From the NCBI GenBank assembly GCA_023055425.1, contig JALGPY010000004.1, positions 57,559,718-57,623,717 on the forward strand: 64,000 bases of DNA. The letters are read 5' to 3'. Positions 44,971 through 55,654 of this stretch are shown one piece after another. The notes below the pieces were generated by a model, which ran no database searches, had not been told where the DNA came from, and was given only the letters and a program-made list of their open reading frames with translations. The number at the start of each line of letters is the position of its first letter. The stretch's first letter is position 1. Made by a program: the position numbers and the translations under genes. This DNA comes from Linanthus parryae. Taxonomy: Eukaryota; Streptophyta; Magnoliopsida; Ericales; Polemoniaceae.

Positions 44971-45632
44971 GTTTTCATTGTTAATCTCCAACGAGGCTCA
45001 AGATAAGCAAATATTACGTTTCTCCTCGAAATAGAATTTTTTCCAAGTTTATTTGTTTCTTCAAAGGCAATTTTTTGATTCACGACCTAAAAAATTATTA
45101 GTAATAAATTATCCCTCTATTCATTAAAAAACTACTTTTTAATTTTGCTATGTCCTAAATTTAACGTCGACTTCCGTTTTAATGATTGAAATTGGATTGA
45201 CGTGTACAATTGCCAAATAAAATTCTCTATAGTGCTATTTGAAATGATGGAATAAGAGACAATGCCACACCCCACACATTAAGCAAATCACTGGGACTCG
45301 AAGCGCAGACTAGACATCATGACGTGCCAGACCCCAAAACACAAAGAGGTAAAGTTCATGACCATGCATTAAGTATTAACTAACTATGATTCAGCATATG
45401 TGTGCGTTGACCATAAGAAATATACTTTCAACAACTGCGTGTCAACCACAAGTCGTGAGACTTCAAAAAATAAACTACTAAAGTAGAAAGTAAATCTTAA
45501 AGAAAACAAAGATTGTTTGGCTCAGGGGAAAAAAAGGATTCTCACCTCTCTCTAGATTTCTAGAGAGATAGTCGGTCTGCCGTTCCTCCACTGCTTGCTT
45601 GGTCTCCTCAGAGATGTTATGCAAGTAGCTAG
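44971..45632. repeat. Shared flank between LINE and Tat LTR, unit 2
   Basis: Third copy of the flank at 534-1213 and 15309-15973. It contains no recognised gene and ends at the Tat LTR start. Confidence 0.6.
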
Positions 45633-46233
45633 TGTAGATAGTGTGTTCTAGCCGCGTGAGTCAGCCTACACCTGATAGTCATCCAGCACATCTGTTGGTG
45701 CTAAAGTACTACACAAGCATTACTCATGCTTATCCACGTGGGGGCTGCGAGACAGGACCCTCGCGTACCAAAACGGAACTTGTAGGGACTTAGTAGTTTG
45801 GAGGCTAGAGTAAGATATTTCGCGCGCGCGCGACAACAAAGCCTGCGCGCGACCCTTGGTAACTGCTTTGAGAGATATATGGCCACGTGTCCCATAAATC
45901 CGGTCAAACTCATAACGGTTTCATAATACGCGGACGAAGTGCATAAAGGTCCCTATATACGCGGTCGAACGTGCCGTTATGGTTGAGGTAATTAAGCCGC
46001 CATTAATGGGCGCATTAACCCGCTACAACAATCACATTCCCCACTATATATAGGATCGTTAACCCTTCATTGCAATCATCTGACCTGGTAACTACGTGGC
46101 TCATATACTGTCTCTCTCTCACAGTTGTCATTGTCTTACTCTCTCCCTACTCACTACCTTACACTTCTCTGTGTTTCTATTCTCTACTCTTGGTGTATGT
46201 TCGGATCTTCCTCATCGGATCCTCCTTTACACA
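45633..46233 (+). repeat. Tat-type element 5' LTR, unit 2
   Basis: 601 bp, the sister of 15974-16574, with the same TATATATAG box and (CG)n tract. These two LTRs are products of the segmental duplication, not the two ends of one element. Confidence 0.75.
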
Positions 46234-46235
46234 TT

Positions 46236-46251
46236 TGGTGAACCCGATGAG
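46236..46251 (+). promoter_or_regulatory. Putative primer-binding site of the Tat element, unit 2
   Basis: TGGTGAACCCGATGAG, same position and sequence as at 16577-16592. tRNA not identified. Confidence 0.5.
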
Positions 46252-46260
46252 TACAAGGGT

Positions 46261-47304
46261 ATGTTGATTAACTTTCAAATGCCTACTTTTTCGAAGTTAA
46301 TCGAATTTACCAAGAACGTAGAGCCTATAGTTGAGAGGCAAAGGAAGAAGAATGCCACTGAACGGTCCCTAGGAGGATCGACCTTCAGGATTGGCCGATT
46401 TAACTACAAGAGAGGGCGCGAGTCTGAAGTCAATACAGTCTCACCGCACAAACAGCACAAGGTTTCGACCACAGATGTCCCGCCATTACCATGCTCCCTT
46501 GAGGAAGTGATTGATCTCTGAAAACAGTGGCGTATAGATGGGGTCCTACCTCAACTTGAAAGGAAACCCTCTAGGGAGCAACTAAGGGATCCAAAGTGGT
46601 GTGTATGTCACGGCAAAGTCATGCATCCAACAGCTGACTGCAAGAAGCTCAAGTGGCTTGTAAAAAGGAAGATGAAGGAAGGGAAGCTGGTCATCAACAA
46701 GCAAAGACTGGATGTGCGAAACAATCCCCTCCCAGCCCATGCAGAGCAAGATCCAAAAGACAAGGAGGTAGCCATGATTGCGATTATGGACCTCGAAGAT
46801 ATTGCAGAAGACGGGCTACCTGTTGTAGCCGAAGTCCATGACGAGATGAAGGAATCGCACGGCTTCAGAAGGTTCTTTGACCAAATGAACTTTTTAGAAA
46901 AGTGCTGCAAGAAGATGACAAAGGCGATCTTCAGAGTGGCAGAAGACTTTGAGGAGGATATGGTTGTCTCTAATGGAAGAGTTGTAAGGGCCTCTCGCTC
47001 AACGAAGAAGATAATGGCCTTCTCTGAAAGTGATAAGAAGACAGACGCGAGCCATCAGAAGCCCTTGTATGTCAGAGCAGTGATTAACGATGTCGAATTC
47101 AAAATGGCATTTGTTGATGGGGGAGCGGCCTTCAACGTAGTCTCGCTCAACCCGGAAGTTAGCAGGAATTCATTAGAAGAAAATTATCAGGCGCCCATCT
47201 TCGTTGATGGGACTCGGAAGCAATTCAAGCATGACAGTGGGTTGGATCGGTCTGGGACTCCAGATAGGAAAGATAAAGTGTTCTACCAAGTTATATGTTA
47301 TTGA
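46261..47304 (+). pseudogene. Tat gag remnant and protease, unit 2
   Basis: Same layout as 16602-17645. A short gag frame (MPTFSKLIEFTKNVEPIVERQ) stops at 46519-46521. The next frame carries CHGKVMHPTADCKKLKWLVKR and the protease box AFVDGGAAFNVVS. This copy keeps the Val before the catalytic Asp that is Phe in unit 1. The gag N-terminal domain is missing. Both units share the stop, so decay began before the duplication. Confidence 0.75.
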
Positions 47305-47383
47305 TGCGAACACTACATACCACATGATCATTGATCGGGAGTGGATACATCGTTTCGATGCAGTACCCTCAACAGCCCACTAG

Positions 47384-48097
47384 GTGATGAAGGCCATTTG
47401 GAATGGCAGGGTATTTAAGATACCGGCTTCGATAAACCCGTTCAAATTGAATGAGGCGCATCTAACTGAAGCACTATGGTTCACCAAAATGGCGGAAGAG
47501 CTGATTACTGGGCAAGGAGAAGGTGCCTTCAATCAACTTGAACAAGCACCAGAGGAAGAAAAGCTGAAATCAGATCTACCGGAGGAAAATTTGAAAGAAG
47601 CGCCCGAATGCATGGAAGACGAACCTAAGCCACAGAAGAAGGAGCTAAAGGAAGTATTCCTAAGCCCATCTGAAGCGAAAAAGAGGCCTGTGTTCTTGAG
47701 TGCGGATCTGAAGGGCGAAGAAGAAGAAAAGTTGCTAAAGCTGCTCACAGAGTACAAAGATGTGTTCGCTTGGAAGTACGATGAGATGCATGGCCTTGAT
47801 ACAGGAGTGACAATGCATAGGTTGGATTTTTTCCCCGGGTCCAAGCCGGTAAAACAGAGTGCAAGGAGCTTCAGACGAGAGATCAACATGAAGATCAAGG
47901 AGGAAATAGTCAAGCTGCTGAGCGCCAAATTCATTGAACATAACCATCATCCTACTTGGTTGGCCAACATTGTGCCAGTTGTCAAGAAAAATGGCCAGCT
48001 TCGCATCTGTGTGGATTTCAGAGATCTCAGCCGCTTATGTCCCAAGGACGACTTCCCATTACCAAACATAGACCTGCTAATTAACTCTACCGCATGA
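47384..48097 (+). pseudogene. Tat RT N-terminal part, unit 2
   Basis: An open stretch of 237 codons runs from the protease-RT spacer (AIWNGRVFKIPASINPF) into the RT: DVFAWKYDEMHGLD, RREINMKIKEEIVKLL, WLANIVPVVKKNGQLRICVDF, CPKDDFPLPNIDLL. It stops at a TGA (48095-48097) shared with unit 1. The TAA seen in unit 1 at 18245-18247 is Glu here. The spacer is 184 bp shorter than in unit 1, with the deletion point near 47528. Confidence 0.82.
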
Positions 48098-48103
48098 CAT
48101 CGG

Positions 48104-49190
48104 ATGTTCAGTTTCATGGATGGGTTCAGCGTGTATAATCAAATCAAGATGGACCCTGAAGATGCAAGGAAAACCGGGTTCATCACGCCAGTTGGGGTTT
48201 TCAACTACACAGTTATGCCGTTTGGATTGAAGAATGCGGGCGCAACTTATCAACATGACATGATGGATCTCTTCCATGATATGATGCTTCAGAAAGTGGA
48301 ATTATATGTTGATGATTTGGTCATAAAATCAAAAGAAGAAGCAGATCATCTACGAGACTTGCGAAAGGTGTTCGAAAGGTGCAGGAGCTTTCGACTGAAG
48401 AAGAACCAAATGAAATGCGCATTTGGGGTAACTTCAGGGAAATTTTTGGGGTGTGTGATCCACCGCCATGGGATTGAGCCTGACCCTGCGAATATTTTAG
48501 CAATCACCAGCATGGTGGCACCCCGCAATCAAAGAACTTTGAATACATTCTTGGGAAAGCTATCCTATCTTGCGAAGATTTGTGCCAGCGATTGCAGAGC
48601 TGACCTTCTGTTTCGGTGATCTTCTCAAGAAAAATGTTGTGTATGATTGGACGAAAGAGCATCAAGCCGCATTTAAGAAGCTGAAGGACTTGTTGACATC
48701 ACCACGTGTATTGATCGCGCCTCAATTGGGTCACCACTTCTACTATATCTGACGTTGACAAGGAGGTCTATAGGAGCACTGTTGGCTCAAGAACATGAAG
48801 GACAGGAAAGACCCATCTATTACATATCTCGCGTGGTGCAGCCGGATCAGTCCAGGTACACTGACATAGAACGCCATTGCCTTTCTTTATTTTTTTCATC
48901 ATAGGAAGTTAAAGCACTATTTTGCCTCTCACAAAGTGGTGGTAATCACAAAGAGTGACCCCATACGGTATCTTTTGAGTCATTCTTCCCCCTGTGGAAG
49001 GCTAGCAAAATGGTATATGACCATTTGGCATTATGATATCACGTGCGCTCGTCCAAAAGCGATTAAGTCTCAGGCAGTGGCAGATTTATTGGCACAGTTC
49101 CCAGACAACAATCATGAGCCAATGGTAGATGAGGATCTAGAAGGACCTGAGATTTATGCAATTGAATCACTATATTGGAAGCTACATTTC
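48104..49190 (+). pseudogene. Tat RT palm, first RNase H and linker, unit 2
   Basis: RT motifs are FSFMDGFSVYNQIKMDPED, VMPFGLKNAGATYQ and an intact catalytic YVDDLVIKS near 48305-48325, then KCAFGVTSGKFLG. RNase H follows with DWTKEHQAAFKKLKDLLTSP and a decayed continuation. RPKAIKSQAVADLLAQFP then leads to WKLHF, where the CACTA element enters. The 104-bp segment duplicated in unit 1 is single here (48942-49045). Confidence 0.83.
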
Positions 49191-49890
49191 CACTACAACA
49201 AATCCTGCCTCCGTTGACTTAAAAAATTGTCTCTAGAAAAGCCAAATATGTTGGTAAAAATTCTATCGACAAATTATTTTTTGACGCAAAATTGTCACTA
49301 CAACTCGGTCGTTACTATTAAAGCCGACAAACCCCAAGTATGTCGGCAGAAGAAAAAAAGGCGACATCAATTTTTGTCGACAGTTTAAATCTAACAACAA
49401 ATCTATTATGTCGCTAGTACAACTACCGACAAGCAAATTTAGTAGTTTATGTAGATAAGTGACAAAATTATTTGTCACCAGTTGATATGTTTCTCACTAT
49501 TGCATCTTCATGGCGACTCACATGTTTGTCGCCAGTATCACGACCAAATAAAAAAAATACATGCACCAAAATTCCAAACATGAATCATAAACATTCACAA
49601 TTGTTCTTAAAGACATAATCAACAAGCCATAACTTGGCGTTTCACATAAAAAAACGAAAAGGACCACATAATTAGTGTTTTGCATCAACAACTAAGAGTA
49701 CATCACCAATGCCACTAGTCGTATTCCACCATATGGTGGAGTCGTAGACGCATGTTCTAGTTAACAACAATCACTAATAATAGTCATATTTTACCATATC
49801 TTTGTTCTGTTCAACTATCTAGCTAGGATATGTTGTAGTAAACAAAACTCGTGTTCGTACTGAAGACGTAGCAAGCGTGCGTGGAAGTTT

Positions 49891-49968
49891 TCACTGCCAT
49901 GGTTCCTTGGTGAACTGAACTCTGTCATACCACCAACTAGCCCAAAATGCAACTCCAATCATGAAATT
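49891..49968 (-). pseudogene. Captured terminal exon candidate
   Basis: Minus-strand sequence TTTGTTTGCAG, a good 3' splice site, is followed by 25 codons (NFMIGVAFWASWWYDRVQF, then TKEPWQ) and TGA. The Trp-rich, hydrophobic character suggests the end of a membrane-associated protein. The parent gene is not recognised. The unit 1 copy is near 30450-30525. Confidence 0.5.
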
Positions 49969-50138
49969 CTGCAAACAAAAATCACTTTCTTAATTTCAGA
50001 TAAGAAAAAGTATCAAATGTAAAAACAGTCAACGTACGATAGAATATTTACAGTAAATGTACTTATAAGGATGGCAATTCTAGGTGTTGACTCTAACACT
50101 CTTGAACCAACTTAAAAGATGTCCTAACTGAAAAATAC

Positions 50139-50225
50139 CTGGAGCATTAAGTTTCCATCAGGTCATCGCTCATGGTGTTTTAGATCTTCTAGCTCATGCT
50201 GTGACAGATCACCAATCAACGCAGG
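50139..50225 (-). pseudogene. Captured internal exon candidate
   Basis: A minus-strand stretch coding for ALIGDLSQHELEDLKHHE and ending LMLQ is followed by a canonical donor CAG|GTATTT at 50138. Together with the acceptor at 49969-49970 it would bound an intron of about 170 bp. A stop codon lies within the exon. The upstream boundary is uncertain and the parent gene unknown. Confidence 0.42.
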
Positions 50226-50548
50226 TGAGACATAAAATATTTCAAGAAATATAACAATCCTGAAGCTAATCTAACTCAGGATTGCTTGCGCGACACCTTT
50301 AAACTTGATCATTATATTGAAATGAAATTTATTTACGAATATCAGAAACAACTTTATTTTAAGAAGAAGCATTTCATTGATAATAGAATCAAAGTCTATC
50401 ACAGCCCAGGACAGAAATTGATAACCAAGTAAGAAACATATGTGAATTTCTCCCATTCCTCAACGGATGGCATATCGTAACTCTCTTCAATATTTTCTGT
50501 TGAGAAATCTCCCATAGAATTCAACTCCAGAGCTTCATTGTGTTTCTA

Positions 50549-50719
50549 GGCAGGCAAATACCATACAGGCACAACTTTCCATGATATTAGCTCATCAAAT
50601 TTTCTGATTATACGAGATGTCTCCTCGTATGCATCTTCTTCCATTAGATCCAAAATCCTAGCACAACAGTCAACACCTCCAAAGAACTTCGCTATTTGTA
50701 ACAGCATACACGAGTCTTG
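50549..50719 (-). pseudogene. Captured exon candidate, 57 codons
   Basis: A minus-strand acceptor ATTTTCAG (50720-50727) is followed by an open stretch: QDSCMLLQIAKFFGGVDCC, ARILDLMEEDAYEETSRII, RKFDELISWKVVPVWYLPA. It ends at a TAG (50546-50548). The composition looks like real protein, but I do not recognise the family. The duplication breakpoint at 50638 falls inside it, so unit 1 keeps only its 3' part. Confidence 0.5.
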
Positions 50720-51099
50720 CTGAAAATAGTGGGAATAACTAGTTCCACCTGATCATTCAATCACTTACTACATCAACTCAACTGCAAGTAAATGTATATA
50801 ATTCAGGATATCATACTCGACTTCAAGACAATTGCTTATCATTCAATATAATTATTACTATAGAGTGCCATGTTCTTCCTAAACCAGTCCAAGTGTAATG
50901 CAGAAGCTCTTGTCATAGACTACTGAAGATGAGCAATACCCTTATCCACGAAACTAAGCATTCTGAAGCATTACGCCTGAAGCATTACACATAACGGTGA
51001 AATATAACGATTAAATTGATTATTGAACAACTACCTCAGATAATGATATTTTTAGCCATAAAATTGTTAGCTGACATGCCTCCTAACCCAAAATTGGCT

Positions 51100-51525
51100 T
51101 CAACCATATTCCACATCTCCAGCAGAAGGGGTTTTAGACGTCCTCATCACACGATTCACATAAAAAACATCCGAAATCTGAAACCTAAAACCCTCACTTG
51201 CAGGAGTCTTAGGCGTCCTCAGCACATTACTTTTCATATCAAGTCCAGACACAGGACTCAAAACAAACCTCTCAAGCGACATCATCAATGGACTCCCACA
51301 GAAGACATTACTCTGAATCACACCGCCGCTATCCTTATCAGGGACTTCCAAAACCGCTATCCTCTTATTCCCCAGATCCGTACACAATTTCGCACCGGAA
51401 GAGGCTTTGCTGTTCCGGAGCTGAGCAAGAGCGCCTGGCCGCAAGTACTTGTTGCTCGAGCTCCGGATCCGCCTCTTCTGCTTCAGAGTCTTTGATTGCC
51501 TCTCCTTTGGCGAGACTTTCCCCAT
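51100..51525 (-). pseudogene. Captured first exon candidate, FBS4-like F-box protein N-terminus
   Basis: The chosen ATG gives MGKVSPKERQSKTLKQKRR, then YLRPGALAQLRNSKAS, CTDLGNKRIAVLE and RTPKTP. From memory this resembles the N-terminal region of plant F-box proteins of the FBS4 group, which start MGKVSPK and have a LAQLR..S..S.CTDLGKKRVAVL stretch before the F-box. The F-box itself is not retained here. The frame ends at a TGA near 51100. An upstream in-frame ATG at 51607-51609 is less likely. The assignment is an inference that a database search could settle. Confidence 0.5.
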
Positions 51526-51983
51526 TTGAAAATCGATTAAAAAAATCTTCAATCTTTCAAATAAATTATCTGGAAACAGCAGACGAAAACAGTGAAGGGG
51601 GGATATCACCGAGAAATCAACATTTTGGTTTCGTTCGCCGCAGAAAGCCTAGAATTTGACAGAGAAACGCCCAAAGAAATGAGAGAGAGAGATATCGATA
51701 GAGATTTCAATTTGGTTTCCTCTATTTATTTTTTTTAATTTCGGTTACCTCTCTCCAATTTTTTTTGGTAGGAGTTGACAATTGGGTATGTCACTATATA
51801 AGTAGTTTTCAAACTTTAATAATTAGCTACAATCATGGACTAAATTTTTTGGTAGAGTAAAAGGTCGACAAAAAAATTATATGCATCGACAAACACAAAT
51901 ATTGTCGATTAATCGCGCAACTAGCTACATAAATCCGTCTGTCGACAAAAAAACTGTCAACAAAGGTCATATTTGTTGTAGTG

Positions 51984-52740
51984 TTTGATGGCTCATCAAC
52001 AAGAAAAGGAGGAGGAATTGATGCTGTCTTGACCAAGCTAGACGAGGAAGTCATCCAAATGTCAACTAATTTAGATTTACCAGTTACTAACAATGAGGCG
52101 GAATATGAGGCTCTAATTGCAGGGCTCCTCGCATTCAAGGCATTGGAAGTAAACAACTTGATGGTCATGAGAGTTTCGAAGCTCATTGTCAAACAGGCCT
52201 CAGGCGAGTATGGCTTGAAGGAGATCAACATGTTAACTTATAAGACTATAGTTCAGAAGATGGTAGAACAGTTCCATGATGTCAAGTATGAGCAAACTCC
52301 TAGAGCTAACAACCGACACGCAGATGTCTTAGCCACCTTGGGATCCAAAATCAGTGCAGACAAATGTCCAGCAAGGATTTTGATCAAGGTCAGAACCACC
52401 CCAGCTCTAGCACAAGGGCTATGCGAAGAGGAACCTGCAGAAGCTAAAGACTGGAGGGCGCCAATACTGCATGTGATTGCTGAGGGAACGAGCAAAGAGA
52501 ACTGGGCATCCAAAAAGGGGTTTAGTGTGCATGATAATTCCCTTTACTTTAAGGGATCACGAGGAGTGCACATGCATTGTATCTCACAGAAAGAAGGACA
52601 TGCACTACTAGAGAAAATTCACCAACACACCTGTGGAGAAAATGAAATTTCCATTTATAGAATAGCTCAGAGATATGGGATTCATTGGCCGGAAATGTCA
52701 ACATACGCTGCAATCATTCAAGGGAACTGAGAGAATTGCG
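51984..52740 (+). pseudogene. Tat second RNase H (archaeal-type) and integrase N-terminus
   Basis: The sequence resumes after the CACTA element with FDGSSTRKGGGIDAVLTK, then NNEAEYEALIAGLLAFKAL and RANNRHADVLATLGSK. That is the D...E...D pattern of the second RNase H found in Tat-clade elements. It continues with HCISQKEGHALLEKIHQH and HWPEM, a decayed integrase zinc-binding region. An in-frame stop lies at 52728-52730. Confidence 0.8.
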
Positions 52741-54011
52741 CATTGTCAAAGATTCTTTAGAAATTTCTGCAATCGATGACGACACGGATTGGAGGAAGCC
52801 TTTTTTTTATTATTTGAAGGAAGGAGTTGAACCATCCCACAGAAAGGAAGCTGAAAAGCTTAAATGAAAGGCAACCCGATATGTCGTAAAGGAAAACATA
52901 CTCTGGCGAAGAGGTTACGAGGGGAATCTGCTCAAATGTTTAGATAGCCAAGAAGTGCAAGAAGTAATGGATTTGTCTCATCAAGTGGAGCACCCAGAGG
53001 GCGCGAAGATATGCATACAACTCCTCACTGTTGGTTATTTCCGGCCCACAATGGAAGAAGATTGTATCACCAAAGTCAAAAGGTGTCAAGAATGCCAGTT
53101 CAAGGGCAACCTTGTACACGCCCCTGCTGTAGACTTGCATGCGTTGGGAACACCTTAGCCATTTCATATGTGGGCCTTGGGTTTTATGGCCCTATCCGAC
53201 CAGCCTCGCATGGGAATCAGTTCATCCTGACCGCGACTGAGCAATTCACCAAGTGGGTGGAAGCGGTTCCACTCAAGACAGCAAATGCACTGGCGGTTGT
53301 TAACTATATTCAAGAGAATATTATACACCACTTTGGGATTCCCAATTCCATTCTCTTTGAAAACGGGAACCCTTTCGTGAATAGACAAGTGGATGTGAAG
53401 CTAGCAGAATACAACATAAGATAGGTGTGATCCACACCCTATTATCCAAAGGGTAATGGAAAAGCAGAAGCGACAAACAAGACAATGCTGAGGATCCTAA
53501 GTAAAATGGTCGTAGATGATCACAAGTAGTGGGAAAATTCCCTAAGGCTGGCTCTGTGGGCATATCGCACATCACCAAGGACTCCCACAGGAGTCTTTCC
53601 TTTCCTTTTATGCTATGAGGTCGAGGCTGTTGTCCCAGCTGAAATCAATGTTAATTCTGCAAGGATGGCCTTTCATGCTTTGTACGAGAATCAACGTGAT
53701 CACGATCTCATCTTGCTGGAAGAAAAACGTGTAGAGGCCAAGAGAGCTAACACAAGGTACATGGAAAGGATTGCTCGCGCATACAACAAAACAATCCACA
53801 ACGGGACTTTGCAGTTGGAGATCTAGTTTTACGATCTTCAGATCATTGTATACGAGAGGCAGCTCACCCTAAGTTCGCTTCTAACTTGGAAGGACCGTTC
53901 GAAGTCAAAGAAGTGTTCGATAGTGGCTACTGCACCATTCAGAGACTTCATGGGACTACAACAACTCCAAACCCAATCTACATGCGCTGGATTAAGGAGT
54001 ACTATCCTTAG
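52741..54011 (+). pseudogene. Tat integrase, catalytically degenerate, unit 2
   Basis: Several frames give PTMEEDCITKVKRCQECQF (zinc-binding end), then GFYGPIRPASHGNQFILTA, FTKWVEAVPLKTANA, HHFGIPNSILFENGNPF, YYPKGNGKAEATNKTM and LWAYRTSPRTPTGVFPF. The tail ends at YMRWIKEYYP and TAG (54009-54011), typical of Tat pol. The first catalytic Asp (normally MD before the I/V-GP motif) is not seen, and the second (normally TDNG) is Glu in FENG; only the third acidic residue is kept. Stops at about 53157, 53424 and 53527 also break it. Confidence 0.8.
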
Positions 54012-54708
54012 ATTTGTCTATTTGCTTTTCAATTCATGTGTTTTATCGCTTCTTAGTTCATATGTATTCTGCTTTGCTTCCTCCCATATGAGGAATCTGT
54101 TCTCATTCTCCTCCCATATGAGGATGCTTTAATGATAAAATAACTCTCCCATATGAGAGAACTTTATCAAATTATTGCCTTGTTGCTCCATTTACTTAAT
54201 TGTTCATATTACTCATATTTGCTAATTAACTCAAAGCCTATCTGCCTAGATAGCAGCGATAACAAAACTTGATCCTATGAGATCCAAAGCCTATCTGCCT
54301 AGATAGCAGCGATAAAAAACATGATCATATGAGATCAAAGCCTATCTGCCTAGATTGCAGCGATAACAAAAATGATCATATGCGATCCAAAGCCTATCTG
54401 CCTAGATAGCAACAATAACAAAAATGATCCTATGCGATCCAAAGCCTATCTATCTAGATAGAAACTCATTCAAAGTTTATATTTCTAAACAGCAGCGAAA
54501 CACGGCCAAAGGCTATGTATAGCAAGTCAATACGCGAAGTTACAGTCTACTATAGTAGGCAAAACAACAAATGGAAAGCATACTTTCATAACAGTCGAAT
54601 GCGGCTTACAGCTTATCTGTTTAGATAGCATCTCAAAGCAAAGCTTACAACAAGGAAAAAAATTAAATCAAAATTAAGTGTTCTCAAAGAACATTCATAC
54701 GAAAAAAC
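54012..54708 (+). repeat. Tat 3' region with 52-bp tandem repeats
   Basis: Four and a half tandem copies of a 50-53-bp unit start at 54234, 54287, 54337, 54389 and 54441. Each begins AAAGCCTATCTGCCTAGAT and contains TGATCNTATGNGATC. Upstream, CTCCCATATGAG occurs three times (54081, 54111, 54147), itself a near palindrome. No coding sequence is seen. Confidence 0.8.
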
Positions 54709-55266
54709 CTAAATCTTCGAAACTTGGCGCTGTTGTCGACGTCTTAGACAAGAACAGAGCTCTTGCTCATACCTTGACCTGGCAAGATGCCAGATGAACT
54801 TCAGGCCATGAAGGCTGCTGATGTGAAGAAAAAAATGGGAGAACATCTCATGGGGTAGGAAATTAATCGTGCGCAACGAAGAAACACACCCATTTGTTGC
54901 GACCTGGCCAAAACACTGGTGGCAAATAGTTCTCCGCCGGAGAACCGACAGAGATGCACACCACTCATAAATTGCAAGTAGAAGAATTGGTGAAAAGTTG
55001 CTCTTTGCCAGAGGGCCACCGGAGATGACCCCTGAAAACATAATGAACGAAAAGATGTCTTCATTCCAACGATAAAGCTTACACAATTGGTCTTCGGAAA
55101 GACAAGGCAAATCAGGGGCCTTTCCGGCGAAGTCCTTGGGAACCATTTCTATAGCACAACGCACAAATTCAAGCTTCGAAGACCAGAGCAGATACGGATA
55201 AAAAAAGGTCAAAGAGCAATGAAAAGAGTTGTGAGGACTCACTGGAGATGAAATTTTGTCAATCAC
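54709..55266 (-). CDS. Hypothetical antisense frame in the Tat 3' region, low confidence
   Basis: A 185-codon open frame on the strand opposite the Tat polyprotein. It contains ARSRYEQELCSCLRRRQQ near its end and no motif I recognise. It may be a downstream exon of the antisense reading frame at 55655-57196, or chance. There is no evidence of function. Confidence 0.25.
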   Translation of the reverse strand: MIDKISSPVSPHNSFHCSLTFFYPYLLWSSKLEFVRCAIEMVPKDFAGKAPDLPCLSEDQLCKLYRWNEDIFSFIMFSGVISGGPLAKSNFSPILLLAIYEWCASLSVLRRRTICHQCFGQVATNGCVSSLRTINFLPHEMFSHFFLHISSLHGLKFIWHLARSRYEQELCSCLRRRQQRQVSKI

Positions 55267-55654
55267 AGAAGCTCATATAAAGAACAAAATAGCAACAAAA
55301 GGGGTTTATATAGGACTTAGAGGAGACTCTTCAGTTTCCTGGCCGAGTCTGCAACGCCTCGGGAATAAGCAAGAATCAATGACCCTATTAAAGACTAAGA
55401 CGATACAGTAGCACGCCTTATTTAATGACCCTAATTCATGATGAAGGTCGGGCCCACTGCGTGAGAAGCACGCCTTATTTAATAATATAGCAACACGGTA
55501 ATCCAAGTAATTATGCAAAACATGATGCGATAATTACTGCACATTGGAATGCGAAATGAGATCATTCAGGAAACAAAGGCCATTATCACGTTCAAGTGTT
55601 TGAAAAAAACAGGGTAGCATTACATCACGCAACTTGCTAAAAGAGAACATATAG

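Larger units (their letters stand above)
31192..50638. repeat. Tandem segmental duplication, unit 2
   Basis: This is the second copy of 1266-31189. It lacks the copia, Athila-like and 952-bp elements and the 184-bp Tat segment, and carries a Reina-type element of its own at 34479-39834. After 50638 the CACTA element continues into sequence that unit 1 does not have. Confidence 0.9.
49191..51983 (-). mobile_element. CACTA-type element with captured gene pieces (Pack-type), 2793 bp
   Basis: The terminal inverted repeats are CACTACAACAAAT at the left and its complement at the right. Subterminal TGTCG/CGACA motifs cluster within 350 bp of the left end and 120 bp of the right. The flanking 3-bp target copies are TTC and TTT, one mismatch, and they split a Tat codon pair that reads HF|DG across the element. 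No transposase is encoded. The interior holds minus-strand segments with exon-like coding and splice signals (49891-49968, 50139-50225, 50549-50719, 51100-51525), suggesting capture of host gene sequence. The interior was assigned the minus strand on that basis. Confidence 0.78.

Noticed and set aside
15974..46233. LTRs at 15974-16574 and 45633-46233 as the two ends of one giant element
   Set aside because: Both are 5' LTRs in the same orientation, each followed by its own primer site and gag; they are copies made by the segmental duplication.
51016..51609. Plus-strand frames over the captured exon
   Set aside because: They are shadows of the minus-strand frame, which has the better protein character.
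54234..54465. Tandem repeats considered as a CRISPR array
   Set aside because: Units are directly adjacent without unique spacers, in plant DNA; they are ordinary retroelement tandem repeats.
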